Shown here piece by piece: positions 49,256-58,778 of a DNA stretch of 64,000 bases (positions are counted from its first letter, which is position 1; each line of letters begins with the position of its first letter). Source of the DNA: Acidobacteriota bacterium. Its GTDB lineage: Bacteria; Acidobacteriota; Thermoanaerobaculia; Gp7-AA8. A model generated the notes under the pieces. That model had not been told where the DNA came from. It saw only the letters and a list, made by a program, of their open reading frames with translations, and ran no database searches. The stretch spans positions 124,001 to 188,000 of the forward strand of contig JAJPHC010000037.1 of the NCBI GenBank assembly GCA_021325515.1. Reading direction: 5' to 3'. The translations under genes and the position numbers were made by a program.

Positions 49256-50518
49256 GTGGCAGAAAAAGTCATCGCAGCCGGACTGGTCCTTCCTGATCTG
49301 GCGCGAAGCGTCGCTGAAGAACATCTCGAAGAGCTCTCGAAACTGATCGAGACCGCCGGCGGCGAAGTCGTTGCGCGCAGTCTGACGAAACGGCCCGCAC
49401 CCGATCCTGCCACCTTCATCGGCAGCGGCAAGGCGGAGGAGCTGAAGAGCCTCGCCGAGCAGCACCGCGCGACCCTCATCGTGTTCGACGACGACCTCTC
49501 GCCGGCGCAGGTGCGCAACCTCGAGAAAGTCACCGGCGTGAAGGTGATCGATCGCAGCGCGCTGATTCTCGACATCTTCGCGGGCCGCGCGCGGAGCCGC
49601 GAGGCGCGCACGCAGGTCGAGCTGGCGCAGCTCGAGTACATGCTTCCGCGGCTGACGCGGCAGTGGTCGCATCTCGAGCGCCAGGCGGGCGGGATCGGCA
49701 CGCGCGGCGTCGGTGAGACACAGCTCGAGCTCGACCGCCGCATCATTCGCACGCGCATCGCGCGCCTCAAAGACGAGCTGGAGCACATCGAGCGCACCCG
49801 CGTGACACAGCGCAAAGCGCGCTCCGCAGCGTTCACGGTTGCGCTCGTCGGCTATACGAATGCCGGCAAGTCGACGCTCTTCAACCGCCTCACCAGCGGA
49901 AGCGCGGAAGCGATCGACAAGCTCTTTGCGACGCTCGATTCGAAGTCGCAGCGCATTGCATCCGAGATGCCGCGCGAAACGGTGATCGTCGACACCGTCG
50001 GCTTCATCCGCAAACTCCCGCACCATCTCGTCGCCTCGTTCCGCTCCACGATGGAAGAAGCCGTGGCCGCAGATCTCGTGCTGCATGTGATCGATGGCTC
50101 GCATCCTCAATTCGAGGAGCAGCAGGCGATCGGCGAAGAGGTTCTCGCCGAGCTCGGTGTCGATCCGGCGCGGATCATCGAGGTCTACAACAAGTTCGAT
50201 CTCGCCGGGTCTGAGCATCACTGGTTTCCCGACCCGCGGCGCAGTAACGCCGTCGCAGCCTCGGCGCTCACCGGCCGCGGCATCGACCGGCTGCTCGAAA
50301 TGATCCGCGACCGCGAGCTGAAGGGCGGCGCCGTCATGCAGCTCGAGATCCCGCACGATCAGGCGCGGCTCGCCGCACGACTGCACGAAGTCGCGGAGAT
50401 CTTCGAGCAGACGCAGACGGATGAAGGGACGATCTTCTCCGCATGGGTGCCGAACGAGTTCGTGCATCTGTTCGAAGGTTTCTCCGTGGCTGCCGAGCGC
50501 GTGCGGCGCGCCATGTGA
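49256..50518 (+). CDS. hflX: HflX-family ribosome-associated GTPase
   Basis: A 420-residue GTPase that splits or rescues stalled ribosomes under stress. Domain order: N-terminal HflX domain (1-180) with GGEVVARSLTKRP, DPATFIGSGKAEEL, VIDRSALILDIFAGRARSRE and the linker RQAGGIGTRGVGETQLELDR; G-domain with VGYTNAGKSTLFNRL (G1), TVGFIRKLPHHLVASF (G3) and YNKFDL (G4); then a short C-terminal domain. GTG 49256 is chosen because the promoter just upstream excludes earlier starts and the conserved sequence begins there. An acetyltransferase and the haem operon follow. Confidence 0.94.
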   Translation: MAEKVIAAGLVLPDLARSVAEEHLEELSKLIETAGGEVVARSLTKRPAPDPATFIGSGKAEELKSLAEQHRATLIVFDDDLSPAQVRNLEKVTGVKVIDRSALILDIFAGRARSREARTQVELAQLEYMLPRLTRQWSHLERQAGGIGTRGVGETQLELDRRIIRTRIARLKDELEHIERTRVTQRKARSAAFTVALVGYTNAGKSTLFNRLTSGSAEAIDKLFATLDSKSQRIASEMPRETVIVDTVGFIRKLPHHLVASFRSTMEEAVAADLVLHVIDGSHPQFEEQQAIGEEVLAELGVDPARIIEVYNKFDLAGSEHHWFPDPRRSNAVAASALTGRGIDRLLEMIRDRELKGGAVMQLEIPHDQARLAARLHEVAEIFEQTQTDEGTIFSAWVPNEFVHLFEGFSVAAERVRRAM

Positions 50519-50585
50519 CGCCCGACACATGACGGCGTGATTCCGCCGACTTATCCCGTTGCATCCCCGACGCTAATCTCCCTGC

Positions 50586-51131
50586 GTGACTCGCCGGCAA
50601 CTCGTTCCACCAGAGGAAGCTTATGATGCGGCGGACCCCATGAAAATCCGCCCCATCCATTCGCGGGATCGCAATCGGATTCACGAGATTCTGAGGGCCG
50701 TCGGCATTTTCACCGAAGAGGAAGTGAAGAGCGCGATGGAGCTCGTCGATCTCGGCCTCGAGCATCCCGAGCGGGGCGAGTACCTCCTGGCTGTTCTCGA
50801 ATCGCCCGACAGCGGCCCCAGCCGGATGGTGCAGGGATACGTCTGCTACGGCCCGACTCCTCTGACGGACGGCGTATTCGACCTCTATTGGATTGCGGTC
50901 GATCCGGCGAGACAGGGAGAGGGAATCGGCCAACTGCTGCTGCGCTTTGTGGAGAATGAAGTGCGCCGGCAGCGCGGACGCATGCTGCTCATCGAGACGT
51001 CGTCGAAGGAGACGTACGGCGCGACGCTTCGCTTTTACCAGCGGAGCGGCTACGAAGAGATCTCGCGCATCAAGGACTTCTACAGAATCGAAGACGATAA
51101 GCTCGTATTCTGCAAGAAGCTTACGCCATGA
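50586..51131 (+). CDS. GNAT-family N-acetyltransferase
   Basis: A 181-residue acetyltransferase from GTG 50586; an in-frame ATG at 50640 (MKIRPIHSRDRNRI) is an equally likely start and agrees better with where GNAT folds begin. The acetyl-CoA pyrophosphate loop is in VDPARQGEGIGQLLLRFVEN (R-x-x-G-x-G/A), preceded by DLYWIAV. The C-terminal ATLRFYQRSGYEEI is the usual GNAT ending. The substrate is unknown. It overlaps the ccsA/hemX-like gene by ATGA (51128-51131), so it is probably cotranscribed with the haem genes. Confidence 0.87.
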   Translation: MTRRQLVPPEEAYDAADPMKIRPIHSRDRNRIHEILRAVGIFTEEEVKSAMELVDLGLEHPERGEYLLAVLESPDSGPSRMVQGYVCYGPTPLTDGVFDLYWIAVDPARQGEGIGQLLLRFVENEVRRQRGRMLLIETSSKETYGATLRFYQRSGYEEISRIKDFYRIEDDKLVFCKKLTP

Positions 51132-51919
51132 GTCCGAACACTTCCCTCTACGTCGCCCTCGTTTTCTACGGTCTCGGAACGCTGGTGGCACTCGCGTCGC
51201 TCTTCGCGCGTGAGCGCCGGCTGCAGCACGCCGGCCTCGGTCTGATGGTGATCGGCTTTCTCAGCCACACCGTCTGGATCGGCACGATCTGCACGCTGAC
51301 CGGACATCCGCCGCTGACGAATCTTCCCGAGACGGTGTCGTTCATCGCGTGGCTCGTGTTCGTCGTCGAGCTCGTGCTCTTCGTGATCTATCGCGTTCAT
51401 GCGGCATCGTTCTTCGTCTACCCGCTCGTGCTGATCCTGCTCACGATTTCGGCAGTCGTGCGCGAACCGTTCACGCATTCGCAGACGGTGTTGTCGCGAC
51501 TCTTCACGGCGCATCTGCTGCTGACGACAACAGGCGTCGCTGCCCTCCTCATCGGCCTCGCGTTCGGACTGCTGGCGCATCTGCAGGATCGCGCGCTGAA
51601 ATCGAAGACGCGCGGCCGGCTCTGGGAGTGGATCCCGAGTCTCAACGTCTGCAAGGACGTCAGCTATCGCGCGCTGTCGATCGGGTTCAGCGTCTACACG
51701 CTCGGCCTGCTCACCGGCGTGCTCTGGTCGTACAAGACGACGGCCGGAATCGTGGCGATGCGGACGAAGGAGATCGGCGCGATCGTCGCCTGGGTTCTCT
51801 TCGCGATCGTCCTGCAGTCGTACATCAGCGGCACGTACCGAACCCGCCGCACGATGCTCACCGGCGCTGCGGCGCTGGTGGCGATCGTCGTGGCGATGCT
51901 GGGGATTCACCATGGTTAG
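51128..51919 (+). CDS. CcsA/HemX-type cytochrome c assembly membrane protein
   Basis: A 263-residue protein with about eight membrane helices and the CcsA/CcmC/HemX family character: paired aromatic-rich helices, FVVELVLFVIYRVHAASFFV, and TLGLLTGVLWSYKT near the C-terminus. Family members either assist haem export and cytochrome c maturation or (HemX) affect glutamyl-tRNA reductase abundance. Its place immediately upstream of hemA matches the hemX position known from several phyla. The tryptophan-rich WWD motif of CcmC/CcsA is not obvious, so HemX is the better guess. Confidence 0.82.
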   Translation: MSPNTSLYVALVFYGLGTLVALASLFARERRLQHAGLGLMVIGFLSHTVWIGTICTLTGHPPLTNLPETVSFIAWLVFVVELVLFVIYRVHAASFFVYPLVLILLTISAVVREPFTHSQTVLSRLFTAHLLLTTTGVAALLIGLAFGLLAHLQDRALKSKTRGRLWEWIPSLNVCKDVSYRALSIGFSVYTLGLLTGVLWSYKTTAGIVAMRTKEIGAIVAWVLFAIVLQSYISGTYRTRRTMLTGAAALVAIVVAMLGIHHG

Positions 51920-51921
51920 GA

Positions 51922-51941
51922 CAACAGGCTCCTGTCTGTTG
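51922..51941. repeat. Short palindrome before hemA
   Basis: CAACAG (51922-51927) and CTGTTG (51936-51941), with inner ACAGG and CCTGT words, lie three bases after the ccsA/hemX stop and before the hemA ribosome site (TGGAGG 51945-51950). It starts with the word TAGGACA also seen in the palindromes at 55607 and, reversed, at 63321. It may be an attenuating hairpin between the two genes. Confidence 0.45.
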
Positions 51942-51955
51942 CCTCTGGAGGCCGT

Positions 51956-53221
51956 ATGCCTCTGATGCTCGTTGGTCTCAACCATCGCACCGCGCCGGTG
52001 GACGTGCGCGAGCGGCTCTCCATCGACGAGCGGAAGATGCCGGAGATTCTGCAGTCGCTGGTCGAGCATGGCGCGCTGTACGGCGCGGCGATCGTCTCGA
52101 CGTGCAACCGCGTCGAAGTCGTGATCTCCGCGCCGAGCGAAGACGTCATCGAGCGCATCGTCGACTGGATGTCGGCGCGCGCGGACGCGGCGCGCACGGA
52201 GCTCGAGAAGCACCTCTACATCCTTCGCTACGGCGATGTCGTGAAGCATCTCTTCCGCGTCTGTTCCGGCCTCGACTCCATGATCCTCGGCGAGCCGCAG
52301 ATCGGCGGCCAGGTGCGGAAGGCGTTTCAGCTCGCGCACGACGGCAACACGCTCGACGCGCTGCTGACCCAACTCTTCGAGCAGACGATGCGCGTGGCGA
52401 AGAAAGTGCGGACCGATACAGGGATCGGCGAGCATGCCGTCTCGGTTCCGTACGCGTCCGTCGAGCTCGCGAAGAAGATCTTCGGCCAGCTCGAAGGGCT
52501 GCGCGTTCTTCTCCTCGGCGCCGGCGACATGGGCGAGCTCACGGCCGAGCATCTGCACGGGCAGCATGTAAAGCAGGTCTTCGTCGCGAATCGCTCGTAC
52601 GAGCGGGCGGTGGAGCTGGCGGCGCGGTTCGAGGGGCTCGCCGTGCAGTTCAATTCGATCGACGAACATCTCGCGTCGTGCGACATCGTCATCGCATCGA
52701 CTTCCGCGCCGCACTTCGTGATCGAGACCGAGCAGGTCGAGCGCGCGCTTGCATCGCGCAAGAACCGCAACCTCTTCCTGATCGACCTCTCGGTGCCGCG
52801 CAACATCAATCCGGAGATCTCATCGATCGACGGTGCCTATCTCTACAACGTCGACGATCTGCAGCAGGTCGCCGATGCGAACCGCGAGCTGCGGCAGAAG
52901 AAGGCACAACAGGCGGAAGAGATCATCGAGCGCGAAGTCGAGTCGTTCCGCAAGCGGCTCGTCGCGCAGGACGCAGTGCCGACGATTCTCGAGCTGCAGG
53001 GCCGGCTGGAGACGATCCGCACGGCGGAGCTCGAGAAGTGCCTGCGCCGGATGGGACCGATCACCGCCGACCAGCGCGCGGCGGTCGAGCAGTTCTCGTC
53101 GCAGATGATCAACAAGATCCTTCACTACCCGATCCTGCAGCTCAAAGACGCAGCCGAGGAGCCGCAGGAGAGAGAGTCGCTCCGGAACACGATCCGGAAG
53201 ATTTTCGGACTGAGCTCATGA
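51956..53221 (+). CDS. hemA: Glutamyl-tRNA reductase
   Basis: A 421-residue enzyme reducing glutamyl-tRNA to glutamate-1-semialdehyde, the first step of C5 tetrapyrrole synthesis. Signatures: LVGLNHRTAPVDVRERLS, the catalytic Cys in IVSTCNRVEVV, HLFRVCSGLDSMILGEPQI, the NADPH-binding VLLLGAGDMGELTAEHL and SVPRNINPEI. The C-terminal helical dimerisation domain is present. The start is supported by a TGGAGG ribosome site. The stop overlaps hemC by ATGA. Confidence 0.97.
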   Translation: MPLMLVGLNHRTAPVDVRERLSIDERKMPEILQSLVEHGALYGAAIVSTCNRVEVVISAPSEDVIERIVDWMSARADAARTELEKHLYILRYGDVVKHLFRVCSGLDSMILGEPQIGGQVRKAFQLAHDGNTLDALLTQLFEQTMRVAKKVRTDTGIGEHAVSVPYASVELAKKIFGQLEGLRVLLLGAGDMGELTAEHLHGQHVKQVFVANRSYERAVELAARFEGLAVQFNSIDEHLASCDIVIASTSAPHFVIETEQVERALASRKNRNLFLIDLSVPRNINPEISSIDGAYLYNVDDLQQVADANRELRQKKAQQAEEIIEREVESFRKRLVAQDAVPTILELQGRLETIRTAELEKCLRRMGPITADQRAAVEQFSSQMINKILHYPILQLKDAAEEPQERESLRNTIRKIFGLSS

Positions 53222-54099
53222 CGACAGTAAGAATCGGTACGCGCGGCAGCCAGCTCGCGCTCTGGCAGGCGAATCGCGTTGCGGAGCTCCTGCGCGAGAA
53301 GGGTCACGAGCCTGAGCTCGTGATCATGAAGACGACCGGCGACAAGCGGCACGACGTATCGCTGGCCACGATCGGCGGCAAGGGGCTCTTCATCAAGGAG
53401 CTGGAAGAAGCGCTGGAGCGCGGCGCCATCGACATCGCGGTGCACAGTCTGAAGGATGTGCCGTCGATCATTCCTCCGCAGTTCACGCTCGCAGGATTTC
53501 TCGAGCGCGCGGATCCGCGCGACGCGTGGGTGCATCCTTCGAATGCTCCGCTCGCGGAAATGCCGGCCGGCTCGATCATCGGCACGAGCGCACCGCGCCG
53601 CCGCGCGCAGCTCCGCTCGCTCTTTCCGCAACTGAAGATCGAGGACATTCGCGGCAACGTCGACACGCGCATCAACAAGGCGCGCGAGGGGAAGTACAGC
53701 GGCATCATCCTCGCCAGCGCCGGGCTGACACGTCTCGGCCGTGCGGGTGAGATCACCAGCTACTTCTCGACCGACGAATTGCTTCCCGCAGCGGGACAGG
53801 GCATCGTCGCCATCGAGACGCTCGCGTCGAACGCGATGGCGATCGGGATCGCGCGTTCCATCACGCACGAGCCGAGCGCGTACGCGGCCGTCACGGAGCG
53901 CGGTGTGCTGCAGAAGTTCGGCGAACAACTCGACTGCTACTCCTGCGTCGCGGTGCACGCCGCGAACGGCACGGTCCGCGCCTTTTTCTCCGACTACGAA
54001 GGAACGCGCGCGATTCGCGTCAGCGGCACGAGCGTCGAGGACGTCTATGACCGGCTGATCAAAGAAGGTGCGGCGGAATTGCTGAAGGCGGCGACATGA
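53218..54099 (+). CDS. hemC: Porphobilinogen deaminase (hydroxymethylbilane synthase)
   Basis: A 293-residue enzyme that joins four porphobilinogens. Signatures: VRIGTRGSQLALWQANRVAE, then IGGKGLFIKELEEALERG, AVHSLKDVP with the catalytic Asp region, GTSAPRRRAQL, and RGNVDTRINKAREG. The dipyrromethane cofactor attaches to a conserved Cys in the third domain; here the region reads LDCYSCVAVHA, with two candidate cysteines, instead of the more common GGCQVPIG. The gene overlaps hemA and cobA-hemD by 4 bp each. Confidence 0.96.
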   Translation: MTTVRIGTRGSQLALWQANRVAELLREKGHEPELVIMKTTGDKRHDVSLATIGGKGLFIKELEEALERGAIDIAVHSLKDVPSIIPPQFTLAGFLERADPRDAWVHPSNAPLAEMPAGSIIGTSAPRRRAQLRSLFPQLKIEDIRGNVDTRINKAREGKYSGIILASAGLTRLGRAGEITSYFSTDELLPAAGQGIVAIETLASNAMAIGIARSITHEPSAYAAVTERGVLQKFGEQLDCYSCVAVHAANGTVRAFFSDYEGTRAIRVSGTSVEDVYDRLIKEGAAELLKAAT

Positions 54100-55610
54100 A
54101 CGAAAAACAGGGCAAAGTCTTTCTGGTGGGAGCCGGTCCCGGCGATCCCGGTCTTCTCACGCGCAAGGCGGCGGAGCTCATCGCGACTGCGGATCTCGTC
54201 GCGCTCGACGCGCTGGTCTCGAAAGAGATCGGCGCGATGATTCCGAAGACGACCGAGGTGATTTACGTCGGCAAGCGTGCGAGCGCGCATGCGCTGCCGC
54301 AGGACCAGATCAACAAACTGCTCGTCGCCGAGGCGAAGAAGGGGCGGCGCGTCGTACGGTTGAAAGGCGGCGATCCCTTCGTGTTCGGCCGCGGTGGTGA
54401 AGAGGCCGAGGAGCTCGTGGAAGCCGGAGTGCCGGTGGAGATCGTGCCGGGCATCTCGTCGTCGATCGCGGGCCCGGCGTACGCAGGCATTCCTGTGACG
54501 CATCGCTCGTACGCAACGTCGCTCACGCTCGTCACCGGCCACGAGGCCGACGAGTCGACGGGCATCAAGTGGAATGCCCTTGCAGGTCTCGACGGCACCA
54601 TCGTCTTCATGATGGGCCTCGGCAACCTCTCCGCGATCGTCAACAACTTGACGAAGCACGGCGTGCCCTCCGACCGGCCCGTCGCCGTCGTGTCGAAGGC
54701 GACGACGCGCGAGCAGCGCAGCGTGACCGGAACTCTCGCGACGATCGAGCGCATCGTGCAGGAAGCGCAGATCCCGACGCCGGCGCTGATCGTCGTCGGC
54801 GAAGTCGTGAAGATGCACGATGTCATCAACTGGTTCGAAACGAAGCCGCTCTTCGCCCGCAAGGTCGTCGTGACGCGCGCGCGGGAACAGGCGTCAGAGC
54901 TCAAGCGGATGCTCGACGAATCGGGTGCGCAGGTGCTCCAGTTTCCGACGATCGAGATCGCCCCGCCGGAGACGTTCGACTCACTCGATCACGTGATCGA
55001 TTCCCGCTACGACCTCTACGTCTTCACCTCGGTGAACGGCGTGAAGAACTTCTTCGATCGCATGCTGGAGCGCTGCAGAGATGCGCGCATCTTCGCCGGT
55101 TCCAGGATCGCCGCCGTCGGCGATACGACTGCCGCGGAGCTTCGTGCACGCGGCATCGCGCCCGACATCATTCCCGAGAAGTTCCAGTCGATCTCACTCC
55201 TTCCGCTCCTGGAGCAGGATCAGAGCGGGAAGAAGACCGCGGTGATCCGCGCGGCCGAAGGGCGCGATGAGTTGATCGATGAGCTCCGGCGCCGCGGCGG
55301 CCATGTCGATCTGGGCATTGCCTACCGCACGATCGCGGCGGACTATGACCTGGACGAGCTGCGCGCGATGCTGGACTCGATCGATGCGGTGACATTCACC
55401 AGCGCGTCGACCGTCGAGCATTTCTTCGGCAAGCTGACTCCCGACGAGCGCCGCAAGCTGAATGAGAGTGCGAAATTCTTCTCGATCGGGCCGACGACGA
55501 CGGAAGCGATCCGCAAGTTCGGCTTCGCCCCCGAGGTCGAATCGAAGAACGCGACGATTGCCGCGTTGCACGACGCCGTCGTCGAAGCGCTCACAGCCGT
55601 AAAAGTGTAG
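54096..55610 (+). CDS. Fused uroporphyrinogen-III C-methyltransferase / uroporphyrinogen-III synthase
   Basis: A 504-residue bifunctional protein. Residues 1-245 are a SUMT/CobA domain: VFLVGAGPGDPGLLTRKA, VYVGKRAS-like VIYVGKR, RLKGGDPFVFGRGGEE, PGISSSIAGPAYAGIPVTHR and LVTGHE. Residues of about 250-504 are the HemD domain (VVVTRAREQASELKRML, YVFTSVNGVKNFF, VDLGIAYRTI, TFTSASTVEHF). HemD closes hydroxymethylbilane to uroporphyrinogen III; SUMT then methylates it to precorrin-2 for sirohaem or cobalamin. Such fusions are known from Firmicutes and Acidobacteriota. It ends the haem operon, followed by nested palindromes. Confidence 0.95.
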   Translation: MNEKQGKVFLVGAGPGDPGLLTRKAAELIATADLVALDALVSKEIGAMIPKTTEVIYVGKRASAHALPQDQINKLLVAEAKKGRRVVRLKGGDPFVFGRGGEEAEELVEAGVPVEIVPGISSSIAGPAYAGIPVTHRSYATSLTLVTGHEADESTGIKWNALAGLDGTIVFMMGLGNLSAIVNNLTKHGVPSDRPVAVVSKATTREQRSVTGTLATIERIVQEAQIPTPALIVVGEVVKMHDVINWFETKPLFARKVVVTRAREQASELKRMLDESGAQVLQFPTIEIAPPETFDSLDHVIDSRYDLYVFTSVNGVKNFFDRMLERCRDARIFAGSRIAAVGDTTAAELRARGIAPDIIPEKFQSISLLPLLEQDQSGKKTAVIRAAEGRDELIDELRRRGGHVDLGIAYRTIAADYDLDELRAMLDSIDAVTFTSASTVEHFFGKLTPDERRKLNESAKFFSIGPTTTEAIRKFGFAPEVESKNATIAALHDAVVEALTAVKV

Positions 55611-55677
55611 GACAGGCGCCCCCGCCTGTCCCGCGTGGCGGCCCGGATCACGACAGGCGAGGCGCCTGTCGTACACT
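55604..55677. repeat. Nested palindrome doublet (BIME-like)
   Basis: Outer arms AGTGTAGGACAGGCG (55604-55618) and CGCCTGTCGTACACT (55663-55677) are inverted repeats with one mismatch. Each arm is also part of its own hairpin: GGACAGGCG/CGCCTGTCC (55610-55631, loop CCCC) and ACGACAGGCG/CGCCTGTCGT (55650-55672, loop AGG). The doublet starts six bases before the end of cobA-hemD and spans most of the gap to the next gene. The layout recalls enterobacterial BIMEs. Confidence 0.7.
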
Positions 55678-55688
55678 GCCGCGCCGGT

Positions 55689-58600
55689 ATGACCTCGCGG
55701 ATTCTTTCGGCGCTGCTGTGGGTGGCGGCGTTCTGTTTTGCGGCGGGCGTGTTTCTCTCGCTCACGCTCTTCTTCCCTTCGTTGCCTCCGACCGAGCCGG
55801 TCGCGATCGGACTCATCACGATCCTGCGCTACGCGAAGATCAAGGACTATCTCGCGATCGCGCTCTTCTTCCTCACGGTTCCGCCGCTGACGGTGATCTT
55901 CGAACAGTACGGCCGGAGAGTGCTGCCGCGCCGGCCGGTTGCGGCCGCGCTGTTTCTCACGCCGTATCTGTTCGCTCCGTTCTTCTACCTCACGACGGGA
56001 AAAGCGGGCTGGATCCTCGTGCTGCCGATTGCGCTGTCGTATCTCGCCCCGCGCGCGCTCGCGTTCTGGCAGACGCACCTCTGGTTGCGCGAGCTCTTCG
56101 GCCGCGAGCGTTACCCGTACCACGCGCTGCTGTTCTGCGAGGCGCTTTCGTGGATTCTCTTTCGCTACCTCGTGCTGGGAAGGCGCATCGCGCACATCCC
56201 TACGCTCTTTCTGGAGGTCGTGTTCGTCGCGGCGTTCCTGGCGCTCTTCTGGATCGTGGCGCTCTTCATCACGCGCCTCGTCGAGTTGCAGTTCGGGATC
56301 CGCGCGTTCGAGCGCGTCGTCACGGCGGCGCTGCCGTTGACCCTTCTGCCGTTCGTTCCGCTCGCCTGGGTTCCGACCACGCATCCGCAACTCGTCATCA
56401 TCGGCATGATGCTGCTGGTGGTTAGCCTCCGATTGTCGCTGACGCCGCGAGCCGCGTGGCGCCTTGCGGCATTCGTGATCTTCCCTGCTCTCATCTACCT
56501 CGTGAGCTACGCGTCGACCGCGCAGCTCTCGCAGTGGGTCGACCTCTTTCACCGCGGCGAGTCGATCGGGCCGGCATCGGATTATCTCCGCGGCAAGGTG
56601 CCGTTCCGCGACACCCTGCCGCTGCACGGCATGCTCGAGGATGGCGTGCTGGATGCCTGGCTGATGCAGCTCTTCGGACGCTCGCTCGCGGTCGCAGTCA
56701 CCAGCAGTGTGATCATCGGTTCGCTGCTCTCCGTCTCGCTCTGGTTCCTCGGCCTCGCCGTCTTCGAATCGATTCCGCCCGCCATGCTTTGCGTGGCGAT
56801 GGGTGCATGGACGACGGTCGAGAATACGCGGACGTTCTTCCAGGTCGTCGCTGCCGCGCTGCTGTGGAATGCCTTGAAGCGCGGCAGCCGCGCGAGCGCG
56901 ATCCTCAGCGGAGTCTTCGCCGCCATCGCGCTCTTCTTCAGCTACGAGATCGGTCTCTACACGATCGTGGCGGCAATCGCGACGATCGTGATCTTCAAAT
57001 TCCTGCTCCCGCGCGGCTCCTGCGAAAGTGTGCCGAAAGCGGACGAGGGAGCCTTCTTCGGTGCAGGGCTGATCGCCGGTGCGGCTCCGTTTCTCATCTA
57101 CCTCACCGTGCAGGGAGCGCTGAAGGCCTTCTTCGAGACGAGCTTCCTCACGATTCCGCGCATCATCGACGCGGTCTGGTCGCTTCCCTTTCCCGATCTC
57201 GTCACCACGTTCCGCACCGACCTCAATCTCCACACGCTCTCCGACTTCGTCCTGTACGAGAAATTTCATCTGATCCTCTCGCCGCTGACGATCGGGATTG
57301 CGGCGGCGTATCTGATCGATCGATGGCGGAAGCGCCGCATCGACAGGTTCGACGCCGCGCTGCTGATGCTGACGATCTTCGCCGCGGTCACGCAGCGCAC
57401 GGCCTTCGGCCGCGCGGAGTTCCGGCATCAGTACTTCGCCGCATTTCTCGTCGGGCCGATGATCGTGATGCTGGCGATCCTCTTCGCGCGCAAGCTGCGC
57501 GATACCGCGCGCGACGGCGGCACGATCTTCGTCATCACCGTCGTGCTGATTCTCGTGCCGGTCACGGCGATTCTCTTCTGGATCCCCGATCTCGTGAACG
57601 CCCGGATCGACGACCTGCTGAACTATCAGCGGCGTGTCCTGCATGTGATCCGCGACGGGCATGCCGAAGAGACGGCGTTCCGGATCGATGCGGTGAGCCA
57701 GGAGATCCGCGCACTCACGCGCGCGAACGATCCGATCTTCGACTTTTCGAATCAGCCGGCGTTCTACTTTTTTGCAAATCGGCCGAATCCGACGCGTTTC
57801 TATCAGGTGCCGATTCTCTCGCCGGGCGCCTTTCAGGCCGAGACGCTCGCGGTGCTGGAGCGTACGAAGCCGCGCGTGATCATCCGCACGGCGCCGGATG
57901 GCTTCGATCGATTCGACGGCGTCGCGAACGATCTGCGCGCGCAGGCTGTCTCCGCATACATCGACGACTGCTATCGCTTCTACAAGTCGGTGCGGGGAGT
58001 CGAGCTCTGGACGCGGCTCGCCGTTGCGAAGCCGCGGCCCCTGCAGCAGTATCTGCGGCGCATCCACCTCCCCGCGGAGTCGGAGATCGCGGACACGGCG
58101 CGAGGCAGAGTCGTCTTCCCGTTCGTCGGCACGAGTCCGGGGATCGGCGACGCGCGCTGGGTGTCCGACCTCACGCTGCACAATCCCTTTCGCGAGCGCA
58201 TCTCGATTTCGCTGCGCTACATCGCCGGCGGCGGGAAGGCCTACGACCGGCGCGTGACGCTGGCGCCGCGCCAGACGATCCGCTGGCCGGATCTCGCGCA
58301 CACGTTGTTCGCCGTGCCCGGCGATTCGATCGGCTCGCTCTGGATCGATCACCGTGTCGGCCGGGCGCCCGTCGCCTCCGTGAGAACGTTCGATGCGGCG
58401 CACGACGCACACACGTCGATCCAGCGCCCGCTCGGAACGGCCGACGCGGCGACTGCAGGAAGCGACGTCGCGGAGCTGACGATCGTCGGCGTGCCTGAAG
58501 CGAAGACGCCGCGCCGCGTGAATGTCGGCGTCGTGAACATCGGCAACATCCCGGCGACCTTTCGCATCACCGTGCGCGGAAAATCGGTGGAGTCGGGCGT

Positions 58601-58778
58601 GCCCGAGACCGAGGTCTTCATGGTCTCCGACATCGAGCACGCGCTGGGCGTGACGCTCGACGAAAGGGAGACGATTCGCATCCGGCCGATCGCCGGCAGC
58701 GGCGTTGCGTTCGCATCGGTGATCGATGCGAGCGGCGACGCGCAGACGATCGCCGCGGTGCCGGCGCAGCAGCCATGA
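55689..58778 (+). CDS. Large polytopic membrane protein with C-terminal beta module
   Basis: A 1029-residue protein. The start at 55689 precedes a first membrane helix (ILSALLWVAAFCFAAGVFLS). There are about 13-15 hydrophobic helices up to residue 640, with an extracytoplasmic loop containing DYLRGKVPFRDTLPLHGMLE; the overall look is that of GT-C-like glycosyltransferases or sugar-lipid enzymes, but no catalytic motif is certain. Residues of about 800-1029 form a beta-sandwich module (WVSDLTLHNPFRERISISLR, then GSLWIDH and VNVGVVNIGNIPATF) that resembles the C-terminal modules of the metalloprotease at 20774. It overlaps the PPTase gene by ATGA. Confidence 0.65.
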   Translation: MTSRILSALLWVAAFCFAAGVFLSLTLFFPSLPPTEPVAIGLITILRYAKIKDYLAIALFFLTVPPLTVIFEQYGRRVLPRRPVAAALFLTPYLFAPFFYLTTGKAGWILVLPIALSYLAPRALAFWQTHLWLRELFGRERYPYHALLFCEALSWILFRYLVLGRRIAHIPTLFLEVVFVAAFLALFWIVALFITRLVELQFGIRAFERVVTAALPLTLLPFVPLAWVPTTHPQLVIIGMMLLVVSLRLSLTPRAAWRLAAFVIFPALIYLVSYASTAQLSQWVDLFHRGESIGPASDYLRGKVPFRDTLPLHGMLEDGVLDAWLMQLFGRSLAVAVTSSVIIGSLLSVSLWFLGLAVFESIPPAMLCVAMGAWTTVENTRTFFQVVAAALLWNALKRGSRASAILSGVFAAIALFFSYEIGLYTIVAAIATIVIFKFLLPRGSCESVPKADEGAFFGAGLIAGAAPFLIYLTVQGALKAFFETSFLTIPRIIDAVWSLPFPDLVTTFRTDLNLHTLSDFVLYEKFHLILSPLTIGIAAAYLIDRWRKRRIDRFDAALLMLTIFAAVTQRTAFGRAEFRHQYFAAFLVGPMIVMLAILFARKLRDTARDGGTIFVITVVLILVPVTAILFWIPDLVNARIDDLLNYQRRVLHVIRDGHAEETAFRIDAVSQEIRALTRANDPIFDFSNQPAFYFFANRPNPTRFYQVPILSPGAFQAETLAVLERTKPRVIIRTAPDGFDRFDGVANDLRAQAVSAYIDDCYRFYKSVRGVELWTRLAVAKPRPLQQYLRRIHLPAESEIADTARGRVVFPFVGTSPGIGDARWVSDLTLHNPFRERISISLRYIAGGGKAYDRRVTLAPRQTIRWPDLAHTLFAVPGDSIGSLWIDHRVGRAPVASVRTFDAAHDAHTSIQRPLGTADAATAGSDVAELTIVGVPEAKTPRRVNVGVVNIGNIPATFRITVRGKSVESGVPETEVFMVSDIEHALGVTLDERETIRIRPIAGSGVAFASVIDASGDAQTIAAVPAQQP

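Noticed and set aside
55194-58640. 1148-codon open frame on the minus strand opposite the large membrane protein
   Set aside because: Composition is extreme Arg/Asp/Glu/His, with no domain signature, and it is the antisense shadow of a gene with clear membrane helices. High GC keeps stop codons rare.
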